Source of the DNA: Heterodera schachtii
Lineage: Eukaryota; Nematoda; Chromadorea; Rhabditida; Heteroderidae
Direction of reading: 5' to 3'
Length of the DNA stretch: 64,000 nucleotides
NCBI GenBank assembly: GCA_023374025.1
Contig: SIJG01000059.1
Location: 389,286-453,285 of the forward strand
The translations under genes were made by a program, and so were the position numbers. The notes beneath the pieces are model-generated. The model did not search any database and was not told the DNA's origin. It worked only from the letters and a program-made list of their open reading frames with translations. This document shows positions 44,574-55,830 of the stretch, piece by piece. Positions within the stretch are counted from its first letter, which is position 1; every line of letters begins with the position of its first letter.

Positions 44574-45811
44574 TCACATAATTGAACACCATTTTCGACG
44601 TGGAGACAAAGGCCTAAAAATTCGGCACAATTTTTTAAACAGAATAAAATGATTTTTTGTTGCTCACCCAATGCATTCCTTGGCAGGGAAAAACATAAAG
44701 GCGACAGTGTTCAAATCGTCAAAATTTCCGAATTCCCATTGATCCGTCGTCGCCGTCTCCCCATTTTGGCACCGTTTCATAATCCATCGGTCCTCCTGAG
44801 GATGTTCGCTTGTTTTGATCAGTGTCAGCTTTTCCTTGGTCCGTTCGTTAGCTAATTCAAATGGCACAATTTGCGGTGACGGTGGATCAACAATAAATTG
44901 AATTTTGTAGCTAACGGAAGTGGTGGCATTGAGAAATTCCTAAACAATTAAAAAATGGACAGTAAATGCAATAAAATCAGTTAGTTAACAAAAACATTGC
45001 CATACCTCTTTGAAATTGTTGACATCACCAGCAGTAGCAAACATGCGATGCAATCGCTTCGGTTGGCCATCTTTTCTCGGTGTGTGCAACCATTTTGACA
45101 ACATTTGACCAGCAGTTGGAATTGAATTTGGCTCGTCAAAATCATCAGTCGCATCGGGCAAAAAAGCAATGGAACTGATTGAATTAATGTTGAGATCAGT
45201 GAGAATTGTCGGCGAAATGAAACGACGCAAACTGTCCAAAAGGAGGCCATCGTTGTAAATGTGCAAGTGGCGAATATGAGGCGCAAAAATTGGCCAAATT
45301 TCACGGACAAAAACACCCCAAATTGGCTGATCATCTTTTGCAAAAGGAATACTCAACCACAAATTGGTGCCTTTGTTCCAAATTTGCTGATTGGAACGGA
45401 GAAATGCAATGACGGAATGGTCGATGTAACTGAAAAGGGAACAACATACTACACACAGAAAATGACGCATTTACTTAATCCGAAGGTTGTTAAAGCGGAT
45501 TTTGTTGTGTAGCGAATGGTTGGGCAACGGAAATGGCACAGAATTGGTATTGTCGATAGACACAGATAATTCTGGCACCGCTACATTATACTTGTGAATT
45601 AAGATTGGTCTCCAAATTGTCAATTCTGATTTGCCATCAAAATGCGTGTCCACTAAAACATCGAAACGGTCGGAAATCAGTGCCAATGTGAGGCCGAGTT
45701 CAACACGTTCAAAGAATGGGAGAATATCCATCAAAACGTCGTTGCATATCCAGCTAAATTAGGAAAAAATAACTGAGGGTAAATGGGTTAAATTATTCCT
45801 TACGGGTTCAT
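44574..45811 (-). CDS. F-box-like protein, subfamily A, MNP leader
   Basis: Five exons: 45811-45804, 45753-45475, 45429-45006, 44939-44668, 44613-44574. The total is 1023 nt, encoding 340 residues. The leader is MNP. The F-box-like region is VELGLTLALISDRF, with VLMDILPFF replacing the usual VWMDILPSF. Exon 3 has WGVFVREIWPIFAPHIRHL and a variant signature IPTAGQMLSKWLHTP, without DGPNA. Exon 4 starts EFLNATTSVSYKIQF. The tail PLSPRRKWCSIM is short and basic. It shares this lineage with the broken copies at 23255-23583 and 50331-51712. Function is inferred from the family. Confidence 0.8.
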
Positions 45812-46009
45812 TTTTGAGGCAATTAGCACAATTTCACAAAGGGCAGAATAATTTGTGTTTAGAAATATTTTTTTATTAGATATGAGAGGCAAATCAAAAA
45901 AACAACCATTTTTATAGTCATGAAAATGGATTTGATGAAAGGAGATGGGAATTCAAGTCACGAAAAACTGCAAAAAAAAAGTTATAAAATTAACCAAAAG
46001 TAAGTACAA
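45812..46009. other. Spacer before Mutator-like element
   Basis: This is 5' flank of the minus-strand gene (GTGAAATTGTGCTAATTGCC), followed by AT-rich sequence. Confidence 0.35.
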
Positions 46010-46173
46010 ACCAAAAAAGGGGACCCAAACCTAATTAGTACCCACAATGCGCTGCCCGTCAAAATCCCGATGCGTCATAATCCCGACGCGTCGAAATCCC
46101 GACTAAGCCAAAATGAGTCATAATCCCGACAAATTAAAAATATAAATTTATTTATTTTGGTACATCTATTTAC

Positions 46174-46650
46174 CGGTCTACCTCAGTTCGGCCCCCACAG
46201 TTCGGCCCTCACGGTTCGGCCCTCACGATTCGGCCCCCACGGTTCGGCCCCAGCATGTTTTTCCACTACAACTTTCTATAACTTTTTTCTTTGTCAACCA
46301 AATCCAACATTGTTGGTATCATTTGAAAGCTTAAGGTGTTTAGAAGCTTTTTCTAAGCAATTGCTTTGCGATTAGACAAATACCAAAAAAGTTATACATG
46401 AAAATTGCGAAAAAGTCGAAAATTTCAAGTTTTTTTCTCAATAAAATTTTTCTAGGCTTGAAAAACTTTTCGCTTTATGTAAGGCTATAAGAGCATGTTA
46501 AGAGCTTTCGAATGACACCAAGATTTATGGATTTGGATAAAAAATAAAAAAGCTAACATGGAAAAACGAGCTGGGGCCGAATCGTGGGGGCCGAATCGTG
46601 AGGGCCGAACCGTGAGGGCCGAACTGTGGGGGCCGAACTGAGCGGTTCCG
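46174..46650. mobile_element. hAT-like MITE nested in Mutator-like element
   Basis: Flanked by a perfect 8-bp duplication CTATTTAC (46166-46173 and 46651-46658). The uninterrupted version of the target is visible in the opposite arm of the host element near 48815. Arms are tandem CAGTTCGGCCCTCACGG-type units and their complement GGGGCCGAATCGTGAGGGCC. Confidence 0.9.
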
Positions 46651-46702
46651 CTATTTACATGTATATTATATATATAAATATATCATAATTGCCTTATAAA
46701 CA

Positions 46703-48520
46703 AAATGAATCGAAAAAAAAATTGAAATTCTTCAAAAATATCGTAAACGCAAGTTTTTTGAACAACAACGACGGCGAAAACGCGACAACTTCTGAACAAT
46801 GTGAGCATAACGACAACACAATGACCGCGATGAAGACTTTGGAGAAGAACATGCCATCATCAAATTAGAACTCGGAAAAACTAAAAAGGGAGGCAATTGT
46901 CTTTGGTCCGAAGGTGGGAAGTTTATTGAAAAAATAAATAATAATTATTTAAGGCTTCCGGTATGTACTCGTGAAAAAAAATTGGTGGAACTGCTCTGTG
47001 ATGAACTGTCTTGCACGCGTGACAATCATTGACAATAGCGACAACGCAATGAGCGGTCATCTCGGCCAAAGAGACCATAACAATCTCCCTGAGCCACAAA
47101 AACAACAGGTTTGGATGGTCATTGTTAATTCAAGTCTGCTAACAAATTTAGGAAGAAATTCGGCGATAAAAAATACTCCAGTGTGTGAAAGACGAACCAA
47201 GGGTGAAGCCAACACTGCTTCTGGCGGAGGTGAGGCGATCAACTGCCGAAGAGACGTATGTTGCCATGGGCTCATACATTTTGGGAAACGTCGACTGCGT
47301 CGATCCACTGGCATTCGTGATCCCGGACGAATTCCGGATCAAAAGAGGAGAAGACACCGTGCTCTACGACAGTCGCGCCGTCAGAATTGGCGAAAAGGAC
47401 GTGGTGCTTGTGTTTGGAGTGAACGGGTAATGGCATCAGAGACGAAAAGCGGATTTTTTATGTCTTAGACTTTGGATATTTTGAGCCAAAACAGTGGAAC
47501 GTGGCACTTGGACGGGACTTTCAAGGCATCGCCGACAATGTGGGAACAATGCTTTGTTATTGGATCATCCGTCAACCACCGAATGTGCAGTGTCAGCAGT
47601 TTTCCCCGCCACAAACATCCTTTGTTGCATGTTCCACTACGGACAAAATGTCCTTTCTTTTCCTTTGCTGCCAACGGCTTATGTCTGAAGAGCATTTAAC
47701 ATCATTGTGGACACTGCTCCTCTTGGGATGGAGCAGTTTTTACTCTACTTTGCGAGGACGTACATTGGAATGACGCAGCAACAGATGCTTGACGGTGACA
47801 ATGCGTTTGGAGTTCGTCCTGGTGGTCTTTCTCCATTCTTGTGTTCGTTTTTTTATTTTATTGTTTTATTTTTCTTTTAATTGCCTTTTAAGCGTTTGCG
47901 GGGACATCATTTTCGTCCGTTGGATCAGACCACACTTACTCACGGCAGCCCTTGCGGTTTGGCATCGATATACCCGCCCCCTCAACACTATTATGGCAGT
48001 CAACAGTGGAACAGAGCACGCCGTTGGTGCAGTACTCATTGAGTCCATCGTCAACGACGACATTGTAGCCAGGCACAGAAAATTCACAAAATTATTCGCT
48101 TTAAAATTTTAAGCCCGCCCTTGGGAAGAATTGGTCGTCCGTCGGGCTTTGTTTCCAATTCCATATTGGAATGTGCACTCTCATGCGGCTTCTGCCCTCG
48201 CGAGGACCAGCAATGGTCTCGAAGCAACCCACCTCCATTTCTCAGTAGTTGTTTTGCTAACAAAACCCAAAAAAACTTTAATTTTAGAAAGGTCTTTGTC
48301 ATCACCCGGCTCTTTCCGACTTTATTTATGAAGTCAGCCGAAGTATCGACAAGCAAGTGGACGCAGCGAGATCAGCTCGAAACTTCGTGCACAAACAACA
48401 CAAACGCTACGTTCTTCAAGACGCAGTCATCATGCGAATTTTAGCGGACGCTACATACAACAATGATGCCGAAATTCATGATCTGATGACGGTTCTGGGT
48501 CTACAGGTCGAATGATACGC
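46703..48520 (+). pseudogene. Mutator-like transposase with FLYWCH finger, degraded
   Basis: In broken frames: a polar N-terminus, then GGNCLWSEGGKF and a segment with WWNCSVMNCLARVTII and SGHLGQRDHNN that fits the C-C-H-H FLYWCH finger. Near 47480, TWHLDGTFKASPTMWEQ is the MULE transposase motif around the first catalytic aspartate. Later, NSGTEHAVGAVLIESIVNDD and ADATYNNDAEIHDLM mark the C-terminal part. Several frameshifts separate these, so no active protein is expected. The relic at 21744-22995 derives from the same family. Confidence 0.65.
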
Positions 48521-48972
48521 AGGAAAATTGAAGGACTATGAAAATCGCGGAAGATTCGATCGTGCATGTCCCTTAAAATTGTTCATTTACATTTTTTTTT
48601 ATTCATTTTGTTATTCCTTCAATTATCTAGAAATATTGCTTGTTTTTACTGGTCTATTATTTTATATTTGATTACACGCTTCTGATAAATTTTGATAATT
48701 TCAACCTTTGAATTATATTATCTTTTTCGTTACTTTTTATTTGGCGGGATTTTGACTCTTTTTAGCTTAGGATTTCGATATTATGATATATTTATATATA
48801 TAATATACATGTAAATAGATGTACCAAAATAAATAAATTTATATTTTTTAATTTGTCGGGATTATGACTCATTTTGGCTTAGTCGGGATTTCGACGCATC
48901 GGGATTTCGACGCGTCGGGATTTCGACGCTCGGGATTATGACGCATCGGGATTTTGACGGGCAGCACATTGT

Positions 48973-49450
48973 GGGTACTAATTAGGTTTGGGTCCCCTTT
49001 TTTGGTCAAATTTTTTCAACAATTTTTTTTTGGTTTAAAAACTCCTGAAAACAAGTATCCGGGGGTTTTCGGGATTTCTGATCATGAATACGACACCCAT
49101 TTCGGCCAATTCCGAAACCCGGATCCGAAGTTAAACAAAAAGTCGAAAATTCAAATTTTTCGAATTTGAGTTTTTGATCGAACAAGGTCTAAATACATTA
49201 AAATGAACTTTAAAGTCATCAGTGCTTCAATAAAACATTGTTAAACCATTTTTAGCCTAAAATCGAAATTCGAAAAATGTGACTTTTCGACTTTTTGTTC
49301 GAATTCGGAATCCCGAATTGGTCGAAATGGATGTCGTATTCGTGATCAGCAAGCCCTAAAACCCCCGGATATTTGTTTTCAGGTGTTATTAACCAAAAAA
49401 ATTGTTGAAAAAATTTGACCAAAAAGGGGACCCACACAAAATTAGTACCG
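48973..49450. mobile_element. Foldback element adjoining the Mutator-like element
   Basis: GGGTACTAATTAGGTTTGGG and CCCCTTTTTTGGTCAAATTT on the left pair with AAATTTGACCAAAAAGGGGA and AAAATTAGTACC on the right. Arms continue through CCTGAAAACAAGTATCCGGG. Arms are about 110 bp. Non-coding. Confidence 0.7.
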
Positions 49451-50330
49451 AATTGTGTGACATTAAAATTGGGACAACACCCAATTTTTCGGTAAACATT
49501 CGAATTCTAGCAGTTTCCAATCCTCTAACTTGGGAGGCAAACAGTTCCTTACATTTCACTTCTTTGCCATTTATGTCTACAATGCGCCTTTCCGAGTAAG
49601 AAATGATCTCATTTTGTTTCCACCATGTCCATAATTTGTGTGAAAAACTCAGCTGAAATCAGAGAAATTTGGGCACCTCCGTCCGGGGTCATGGCATTTC
49701 GTACAATGGGTAGTTCGTACAATGGAGTTTCGTACAATGGAATTTCGTACAATGAGTAATTTTTTTAATTGCTAACTTATAAATTTTTCAAGAAAAAAAT
49801 CTTAGAAAATTTTTTCTTATGAAAATTCTAAGAAAAAAAATTGAGAAATTTTTATGATGAATGTCGGTATTCAGCATTCACAGCACCTGCCAGCAAATCA
49901 TTCCGTTTTTGCGGTTCGTTGTTTTGCTCAACGAGGTAATTTTGCGAAAAAAATTTCTTGACGCCGGAAACTGTGGTCCGCTTTTGGTTGGAGCTTGCCT
50001 ATTCCAATTTAAAGGCGCGGTATTTGCCCCTGTTCCGAGTTGTTTGGAAAATTGGTTTTGGATTTCTGGTGCCCACACTTAATGTCGCCCTATTGCAAGG
50101 GATGACCCGAGAACGAGATAAAACACATTTAATCGGATATAACAAAAATGAACATTAAAAATGATCATATCACTCCTATTCATCATTATAATCCAAAATG
50201 ATCGCCCATTTCTCAAATGCATAAATAATCACTTTCACATAATTGGACACCATTTTTGCCGTGGAGACAAACACCTAAAAATTCGGCACAATTATTTAAA
50301 AAAAACCAAATGCTTTTTTTTGTTGCTCAC
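49451..50330. repeat. Spacer with TTTCGTACAATGG array
   Basis: 49688-49760 holds four TTTCGTACAATGG-like units, related to the CGTACAAT ends at 7010-7138. 50140-50330 is 3' flank duplicated from about 44490-44665 (AATGATCGCCCATTTCTCAA). No gene is seen. Confidence 0.5.
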
Positions 50331-51712
50331 CCAATGCATTCCTTGGCAGGGTAAAACATAAAGGCGACAGGTGTTCAAATCATCAAAATTTCCGAATTCC
50401 CATTTAGCCGTCTCCCCATTTTGGCACCGTTTCATAATCCATCTTTCCTCATGACGATTTTCGCTTGCTTTGATCAGTGTCAGCTTCTCCATGGTCCGTT
50501 CGTTCGCTAATTCAAATGGCAAAATTTGCGTTGACGGTCGATTAAGAATAATTAGAATTTTGTATTGGACGGAAGTGGTGGCATTGAGAAATCTCTAACA
50601 ATGGGAAAAACGGACAGTAAATGCAATCAAAATCAGTTGTTTTACGAAAACATGGCCACACCGTTTTCAAATTGTTGATGTTGGCCAATGCGATATTTGG
50701 TGGTTTCAAAAGGCAACGCAATCGCTTCGGTTGGCCATCTTTTCTCGGTGTGTGCAACCATTTTGACAACATTTGACCAGCAGTTGGAATTGCATTTGGC
50801 CCATCAAAATCATCAATTGCATCGGGCAACAAATAACCGGAATAGATGGAAATAATGTTGAGTTCGGTGAGAATTGTCGGCGAAATGTGACGACGCAAAT
50901 TGTCCAAAAGGAGGCCATCGTTGTAAAAGCTCAAGTGGCGAATATGAGGCGCAAAAATTGGCCAAATTTCACGGACAAAAACACGCCAAATTGGCTGCTG
51001 GTCATCTTGTGCAAAAGGAATACTCAACCACAAATTGGTGCCTTTGTTCCAAATTTGCTGATTGGCACGGAGAAAAGCGATCACGGAATGGTCGATGTAC
51101 CTGAAAAGGGAATGCTTTTATTTCCATATAATGCTTTTGCTTTTGAATTACCAAATATGAAGGGATTTAAAGCGAATTTTGCTGGGCAGCGAATGGTCGG
51201 GCAATGGAAATGGCACAGAATTGATACCATCGATAAAAACAGATAATTTTGGTGCCGCTGTGTACTGGAAATCATGGAGTTTACTGGTCGCGTTTTTTTG
51301 AAAATCTTGGAAACAATGTTCTAGCATTAGTTCAAGGTGCTTAGCATGAATCCGGCCTTATTATGACCAATTCTGAACCCCGGATTCGGACATCTTTAGG
51401 CCAGATTCGTGCTCAGCACCTTAAAAGAGCCCTAGAAAATTAAAATGGGACCAGTAAACTCCCTGATTGCCCGCTGTCCTTGCTAATCATGATTGGTCTC
51501 CAAATTGTCAATTCCCTTTTGCCATCGAAATATTTGTCCACCAGCAAATTGAAACGGGGCGAAAGAAGTGCCAATTTGAGGCCGAGTTGAGGACGATCAA
51601 AAAAGGGGAACATGTCAAACCAAACATCACTGCAAACCCAACTGAAATTAGTGGAAATAGTTTAGTTGAATAAATGAAATCAATTTGTAATTTTTAATTA
51701 CCGTCCGTTCAT
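50331..51712 (-). pseudogene. F-box-like subfamily A, disrupted by foldback insertion
   Basis: Exon 1 (51712-51702, MNGR), exon 2 split into 51641-about 51467 (DRPQLGLKLALLSPRF) and about 51262-51145 (APKLSVFIDGINSVPFPL), exon 3 (51100-50662, open) and exon 4 (50594-50331). A foldback element of about 200 bp sits within exon 2, and exon 4 has an extra C near 50370 that shifts the frame before the CIG end. It is a close relative of 44574-45811, as seen in IPTAGQMLSKWLHTP and FELANERTMEKLTLIK. Confidence 0.8.
51265..51470. mobile_element. Short foldback element inside F-box exon
   Basis: AATCATGGAGTTTACTGGTC on the left is the near complement of GACCAGTAAACTCCCTGATT on the right. Inner arms AAGGTGCTTAGCATGAATCC and GATTCGTGCTCAGCACCTT also pair. 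It belongs to the family at 4400-5145. It interrupts exon 2 of the pseudogene at 50331-51712. Confidence 0.75.
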
Positions 51713-51972
51713 TTTTGTGGCAATTAGCACAATTTGTCGTATTCGAATGATGCCACACAAAGGGCAGAATTATTGCGTTGGAAAATGTAAATATAAATTT
51801 AAAAAACATTTGAATTGTATTAAAATCTCTTTATTTTGCAAAATTGATTTAATATTGTGCCGCGGTTGTGTGAATTTATGCGCTTTTATTGTTGGTTTTC
51901 TTTTTAAATATTGCTGCTTAAAAGGAGTAAATGTCGAAAATAGAAAATTCTATTTTTTTGTTTTTTTATGGG

Positions 51973-51980
51973 TATATAAA
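51973..51980 (+). promoter_or_regulatory. TATA box of subfamily A gene
   Basis: TATATAAA within TTTTTTATGGGTATATAAAG, 45 bp before the start codon at 52018. The same block precedes the start at 62438 by 46 bp, while flanks differ. Confidence 0.6.
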
Positions 51981-52017
51981 GACGTCAAACAGACTTTTTC
52001 ATTCATAATACCGCAAA

Positions 52018-53295
52018 ATGAATCGACGGTAACAAATTTTTTAATTACAAATTTTCATTTACCTTAAATTTTTTCCATTGTTTCAGTTGGATTTGTAGCG
52101 ACGTTTGGATGGACATTCTCCCATCATTTGACCATGCTCAACTTGGACTCAAAATGGCATTGCTTTCCGACCGTTTCGATGTTTTGGTGGACAAACATTT
52201 TGATGGAAAAGCAACGGAATTGACAATTTGGCGACCAATCGGAATTGAAAAAGATGAAGGACCAAAATCGAAACTGTCTGTATGGGTCGATGACAAATGG
52301 GTGGCATTTCCATTGCCGGACCATTCGCTGCCCAACAAAATTCGATTTCATTCCCTTTATGCTGAGTAAAGAACTTTTGATATATTAAAGCATTTTAATA
52401 TTTCTTCAGCTACATTGACCATTCCGTGATCAAATTTCTCCGTTCCAACAAGCACATTTGGGACAGAAGTGGCACCAAATTGGAGTTTGCTGTGTGGTCA
52501 ACCAAAGGCGAAGATGTTCAGCAAATTTGGGATGTTTTTATCCGTCAAATTTGGCCTATTTTTGCGAAAAGCATTCGTCATTTGGGCTTTCACGATGCCG
52601 AAGCCTTGGACAATTTGCGCCGTCGCACTTCGCCAACAATTCTCACTGATCTCAATCAGTTGAATTCAATCGATTCTGGTGATCTGTTGCCCGAAGAAAT
52701 TGCTGATTTTGATGTGCTGAATGCAACTGCTACCCAAGCGTTGTCCAAATGGTTACACACTCCGAGCAAAAATGGACAACCGAAGCGATTGTGTTGCAAT
52801 GATTATTTGGGTCCACTGAATTTCGAATGGGTCAACAACATCAAAGAGGTGTCCCGCCATATTTTTGTTAAATTGTTTTTGTTTTACCAATTTTTTTAGG
52901 CATTTCGCCGTGCCACCACTTCTGTCAGTTACCATATTCAATTTTTTGTGCCTGTGGAACCAATGCCAACTGAACCATTTGAATTGGTGAACGAACGGAC
53001 GAATGAAAAACTGACACTGAAACAGAAGACCGAAGCATTCAACGACGAAATAATTTATAATTGGCTGTTACAACGGTGCCCAATTGGGGAGACGGCACTT
53101 AAGTGGGAAGACTGCGTAAATTCGGGTGCCAATGCCAATTTGAACAATATCAGTTTTGATTTGTGGAGTTTCAATAAATCCATTGGGTGAGTGAACAGCA
53201 ACAGCAATCTTTGATTTTGTTGAAATTAAAAACAATTAATTAATTTTAGGCCATTGTCGCCACCATCAGTGGAAGAAGAAGAAGAAGCGGATTAA
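52018..53295 (+). CDS. F-box-like protein, subfamily A, mini leader
   Basis: Five exons: 52018-52028, 52087-52365, 52410-52848, 52900-53186, 53250-53295. The total is 1062 nt, encoding 353 residues. The leader is MNRR. The F-box-like core is DHAQLGLKMALLSDRF. Exon 3 has WDVFIRQIWPIFAKSIRHL and a changed signature (VLNATATQALSKWLHTP). Exon 4 begins AFRRATTSVSYHIQF and includes FELVNERTNEKLTLKQK. The acidic tail PLSPPSVEEEEEAD ends the protein. Its closest relative here is the gene at 62438. Probable SCF adaptor by family only. Confidence 0.85.
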
Positions 53296-53424
53296 AGCAA
53301 TGAAAATGTCGTCTGAAGTGTACGGAAATGTGAATGAATTATATTTGAGAAATGATCGGTCGCAATTTGATGTTTATTTTCTCATCATAAATGCTTTGTT
53401 AATTCTTTCGTTCTATAATATTAC

Positions 53425-53900
53425 TAGGGTTCGGAATTATATGCACCAAAAATTGCAAAATATGCACATAAAAAGTGAAAAATATGCACATAAATTTTTC
53501 CAAATTGAGGGCAAATTTTACAAATTTGTTAAATTTTAAGCATAAAAATCTTGAAAATAGCTAAATATATTATGAATAATCATTTTAGAACCAAAAATAC
53601 AAATAAAAGTAATATTTAATTATTTTGAAGAAAAGTGAGTAAAAAATGGAGAATTTTCTATTTTCTGACTATTTTTGGCATAAATTTCCAATTTTTTAAA
53701 AGTTACATTTTTTGTTAGAAAATACCCAAAAAATGATATTTTGAAAAGTTTTCGGTCACTACAGGCCCAAATGGCCGCTTTAATAGAGGGGAAAAAAATG
53801 CTCAAATATGCGCATAAAATATGCACGAAATGCCAAAATATGCAAATATGCACATAAATCGCGAAATATGCACAAATATGCATATGGAAATACGTCCTAG
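53425..53900. mobile_element. MITE with ATATGCACATAAA units
   Basis: CTAGGGTTCGGAATTATATG at the left and ACGTCCTAG at the right, with repeated ATATGCACATAAA in both arms in opposite sense around an AT-rich centre. No clear target duplication. It lies downstream of the gene ending at 53295. Confidence 0.5.
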
Positions 53901-54074
53901 AAGCTTCAAAACAAGTTAAAAACATGTTTTACGTGCATTTCAGGCCTCCCAGAGTCCAGGAAAAAAATATGGATTTCCATATAATTTCATGCCCTTTTGT
54001 GCTCAGCACCTTAAAAGTCATAGAAAATTTTTACCAAAATTTTCAAAAAAAAAAAGGAAGAAAAACGGGACCAG

Positions 54075-54340
54075 TAAACTCCATGATTGCCCACTGTCCT
54101 TGCCAATCATGATTGGTCTCCAAATTGTCAATTCCCTTTTGCCATCGAAATATTTGTCCACCAGCAAATTGAAACGGGGCGAAAGAAGTGCCAATTTGAG
54201 GCCGAGTTGAGGACGGATCAAAAAACGGAAAAGTGTCAAACCAAACATCACTGCAAACCCAACTGAAATTAGAGGAAATAGTTTAGTTGAATAAATGAAA
54301 TCAATTTGTAATTTTTAATTACCGTCCGTTCATTTTTGTG
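54075..54340 (-). pseudogene. F-box-like subfamily A fragment, exons 1 and half of 2
   Basis: Mini leader ATGAACGGACG (about 54340) and the 5' half of exon 2 (RPQLGLKLALLSPRF, YFDGKRELTIWRPIMI) with one extra base near 54214. Similarity ends at GGCAATCATGGAGTTTACTG, the same point at which the copy at 50331-51712 is interrupted by a foldback. The rest of the gene is missing. Confidence 0.7.
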
Positions 54341-55012
54341 GCAATTAGCACAATTTGTCGTATTTCGAATGATGCCACACAAAGGGCAGAATTATTGCGT
54401 TGAAAATATTTTTTCGAATGAGGCAAATTAAAAAAACAAACATTTTTATAGTCACGAAAAAGTGGAAGGATTAAAAAGCACGAAAATGGTAAAAGCTTAA
54501 AAATGGCCAAATATGGACCAAAATTGGATTAAAAATTGCTCCGGGTTGCCGAAAATGGCCTGCTGGCCACTGTCCCCGTGACTCCATTCAGCACTTTGGA
54601 TGGCATGGAATTCCGAAATTTTTGGTGCCTCAGAAGAATTCCATCCGTAATGGTCAACCTTCGAAAAAATGTGGGTGGGGAGGGTTTGCTAGAAATAAAT
54701 AATAAAATTTAAATGCATTTTTTAGGACAAAATTAAATGAATAAATGAGAAAAATAAGCAATCCGTTAAATATTCACGCATTTTTATTGCGATAATGAGC
54801 GGATAATTGCCAAAACCCGACCAATTTGGTGCACCCCGACGGGCCCGTCTATCCCCGACAAATGCCGACTCCGACTTCCGCGCCCCCCCCCCCTCCCTGA
54901 ATTGCTACGCTAATTTGAAAATCAATTTTGAAAGATCGCCCTCACAAAAGATGAATGTAAATAAAATTGAAACATTTGAAATTTCATAAAAATTCTTTAA
55001 ATTTTTAGCTTA
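54341..55012. repeat. Spacer with dispersed repeats
   Basis: 54540-54660 resembles, inverted, 35800-35920 (CCGTGACTCCATTCAGCACT). 54770-54890 is the inverted GTCGGGGTGCACC repeat. A decayed subfamily B leader (CGCCCTCACAAAAGATGAAT) is at about 54938. Confidence 0.45.
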
Positions 55013-55500
55013 TCTGCGGCGATTGTTGGCTTTTGGTGTTCGATTTTCTTGCGCCTTCCCAACTTGGCCTCGAAATTGCACTGATCAATCGCCGCTTTGA
55101 CTTTTACGTCGACGAACACTTCAAAACACGCAAATGGAAATTGGGCGGAATGCGTTGCCACAAAATTGGAGAGAATGGCACCAAACAAATGAAAAGATGA
55201 CACAGACAAATAAATGTAAATTGGAGGTGCACTTTCTGTCCCAATGTTGCATGTTAAGCCATTTATTAATTATACACCACTCAAAATATGGGTTTTACCG
55301 CAAATACCCGCGGATCGGGTCAGGTCAAAGAAAAGGAAATAGCATAGACAATGAAGAGAAACAGAGCGGTAAAAAAATCGACTGTTGTATAAAAGGCGGC
55401 AACATTTCCCACTCTTCCTCACATACCTACCTACCGTATTTCCTGAATTAGTTTTCCTCCCCCTTTTCAGGTACATCGACCACGATATCACTGGATTTTG
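55013..55500 (+). pseudogene. F-box-like subfamily B fragment
   Basis: 55013-55195 reads DCWLLVFDFLAPSQLGLEIA and HFKTRKWKLGGMRCHK, then diverges after GENGTKQMK. The leader is degraded and the acceptor region has lost two bases. A trace of exon 4 (TTTTCAGGTACATCGACCAC) follows at 55466. All other exons are absent. Confidence 0.65.
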
Positions 55501-55830
55501 TTTGGCTCCAGAAAAGTTTAAATAATTTTTGATGATTGAAGCATAAGTTTTGAAATTTTGCAGGCGGCGTCTATTGGCACCGCAGGGGAACACCCTATGT
55601 TCCCCAGGGATTTTTGGAAAGGGGTTTAAACAAAGTGGTATGACATAAAAGGCATAACTGATCATGAATCTGGCATCTATTCGGGCGGTTTCGAATCCCA
55701 GACAATAAAACCAATAAAGTGGATTTTGAGCAGCAATATAAATTTATGAAGCAACAAAGCATTTTTGATGAGAGAAAATGAGAGAGCAACAAATCAACAA
55801 ATAAATATCGGTAATTATTTTTCGTTGCTT

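Larger units (their letters stand above)
46010..49005. mobile_element. Mutator-like element with tandem-array inverted repeats
   Basis: Left arm (ACCAAAAAAGGGGACCC, CTAATTAGTACCCACAATG, GCTGCCCGTCAAAATCCCGA, then CGTCATAATCCCGAC units and TAAGCCAAAATGAGTCATAA) is repeated inverted at about 48800-49005. Total arm length is near 180 bp. The interior holds degraded FLYWCH and transposase segments. A hAT-like MITE is nested near the left arm. Exact ends are blurred because an adjacent foldback at 48973-49450 shares the outer sequence. Confidence 0.8.

Noticed and set aside
47185..47430. Intact cellular gene within the Mutator-like element
   Set aside because: The open segments belong to degraded transposase frames separated by frameshifts and enclosed by the element's inverted repeats.
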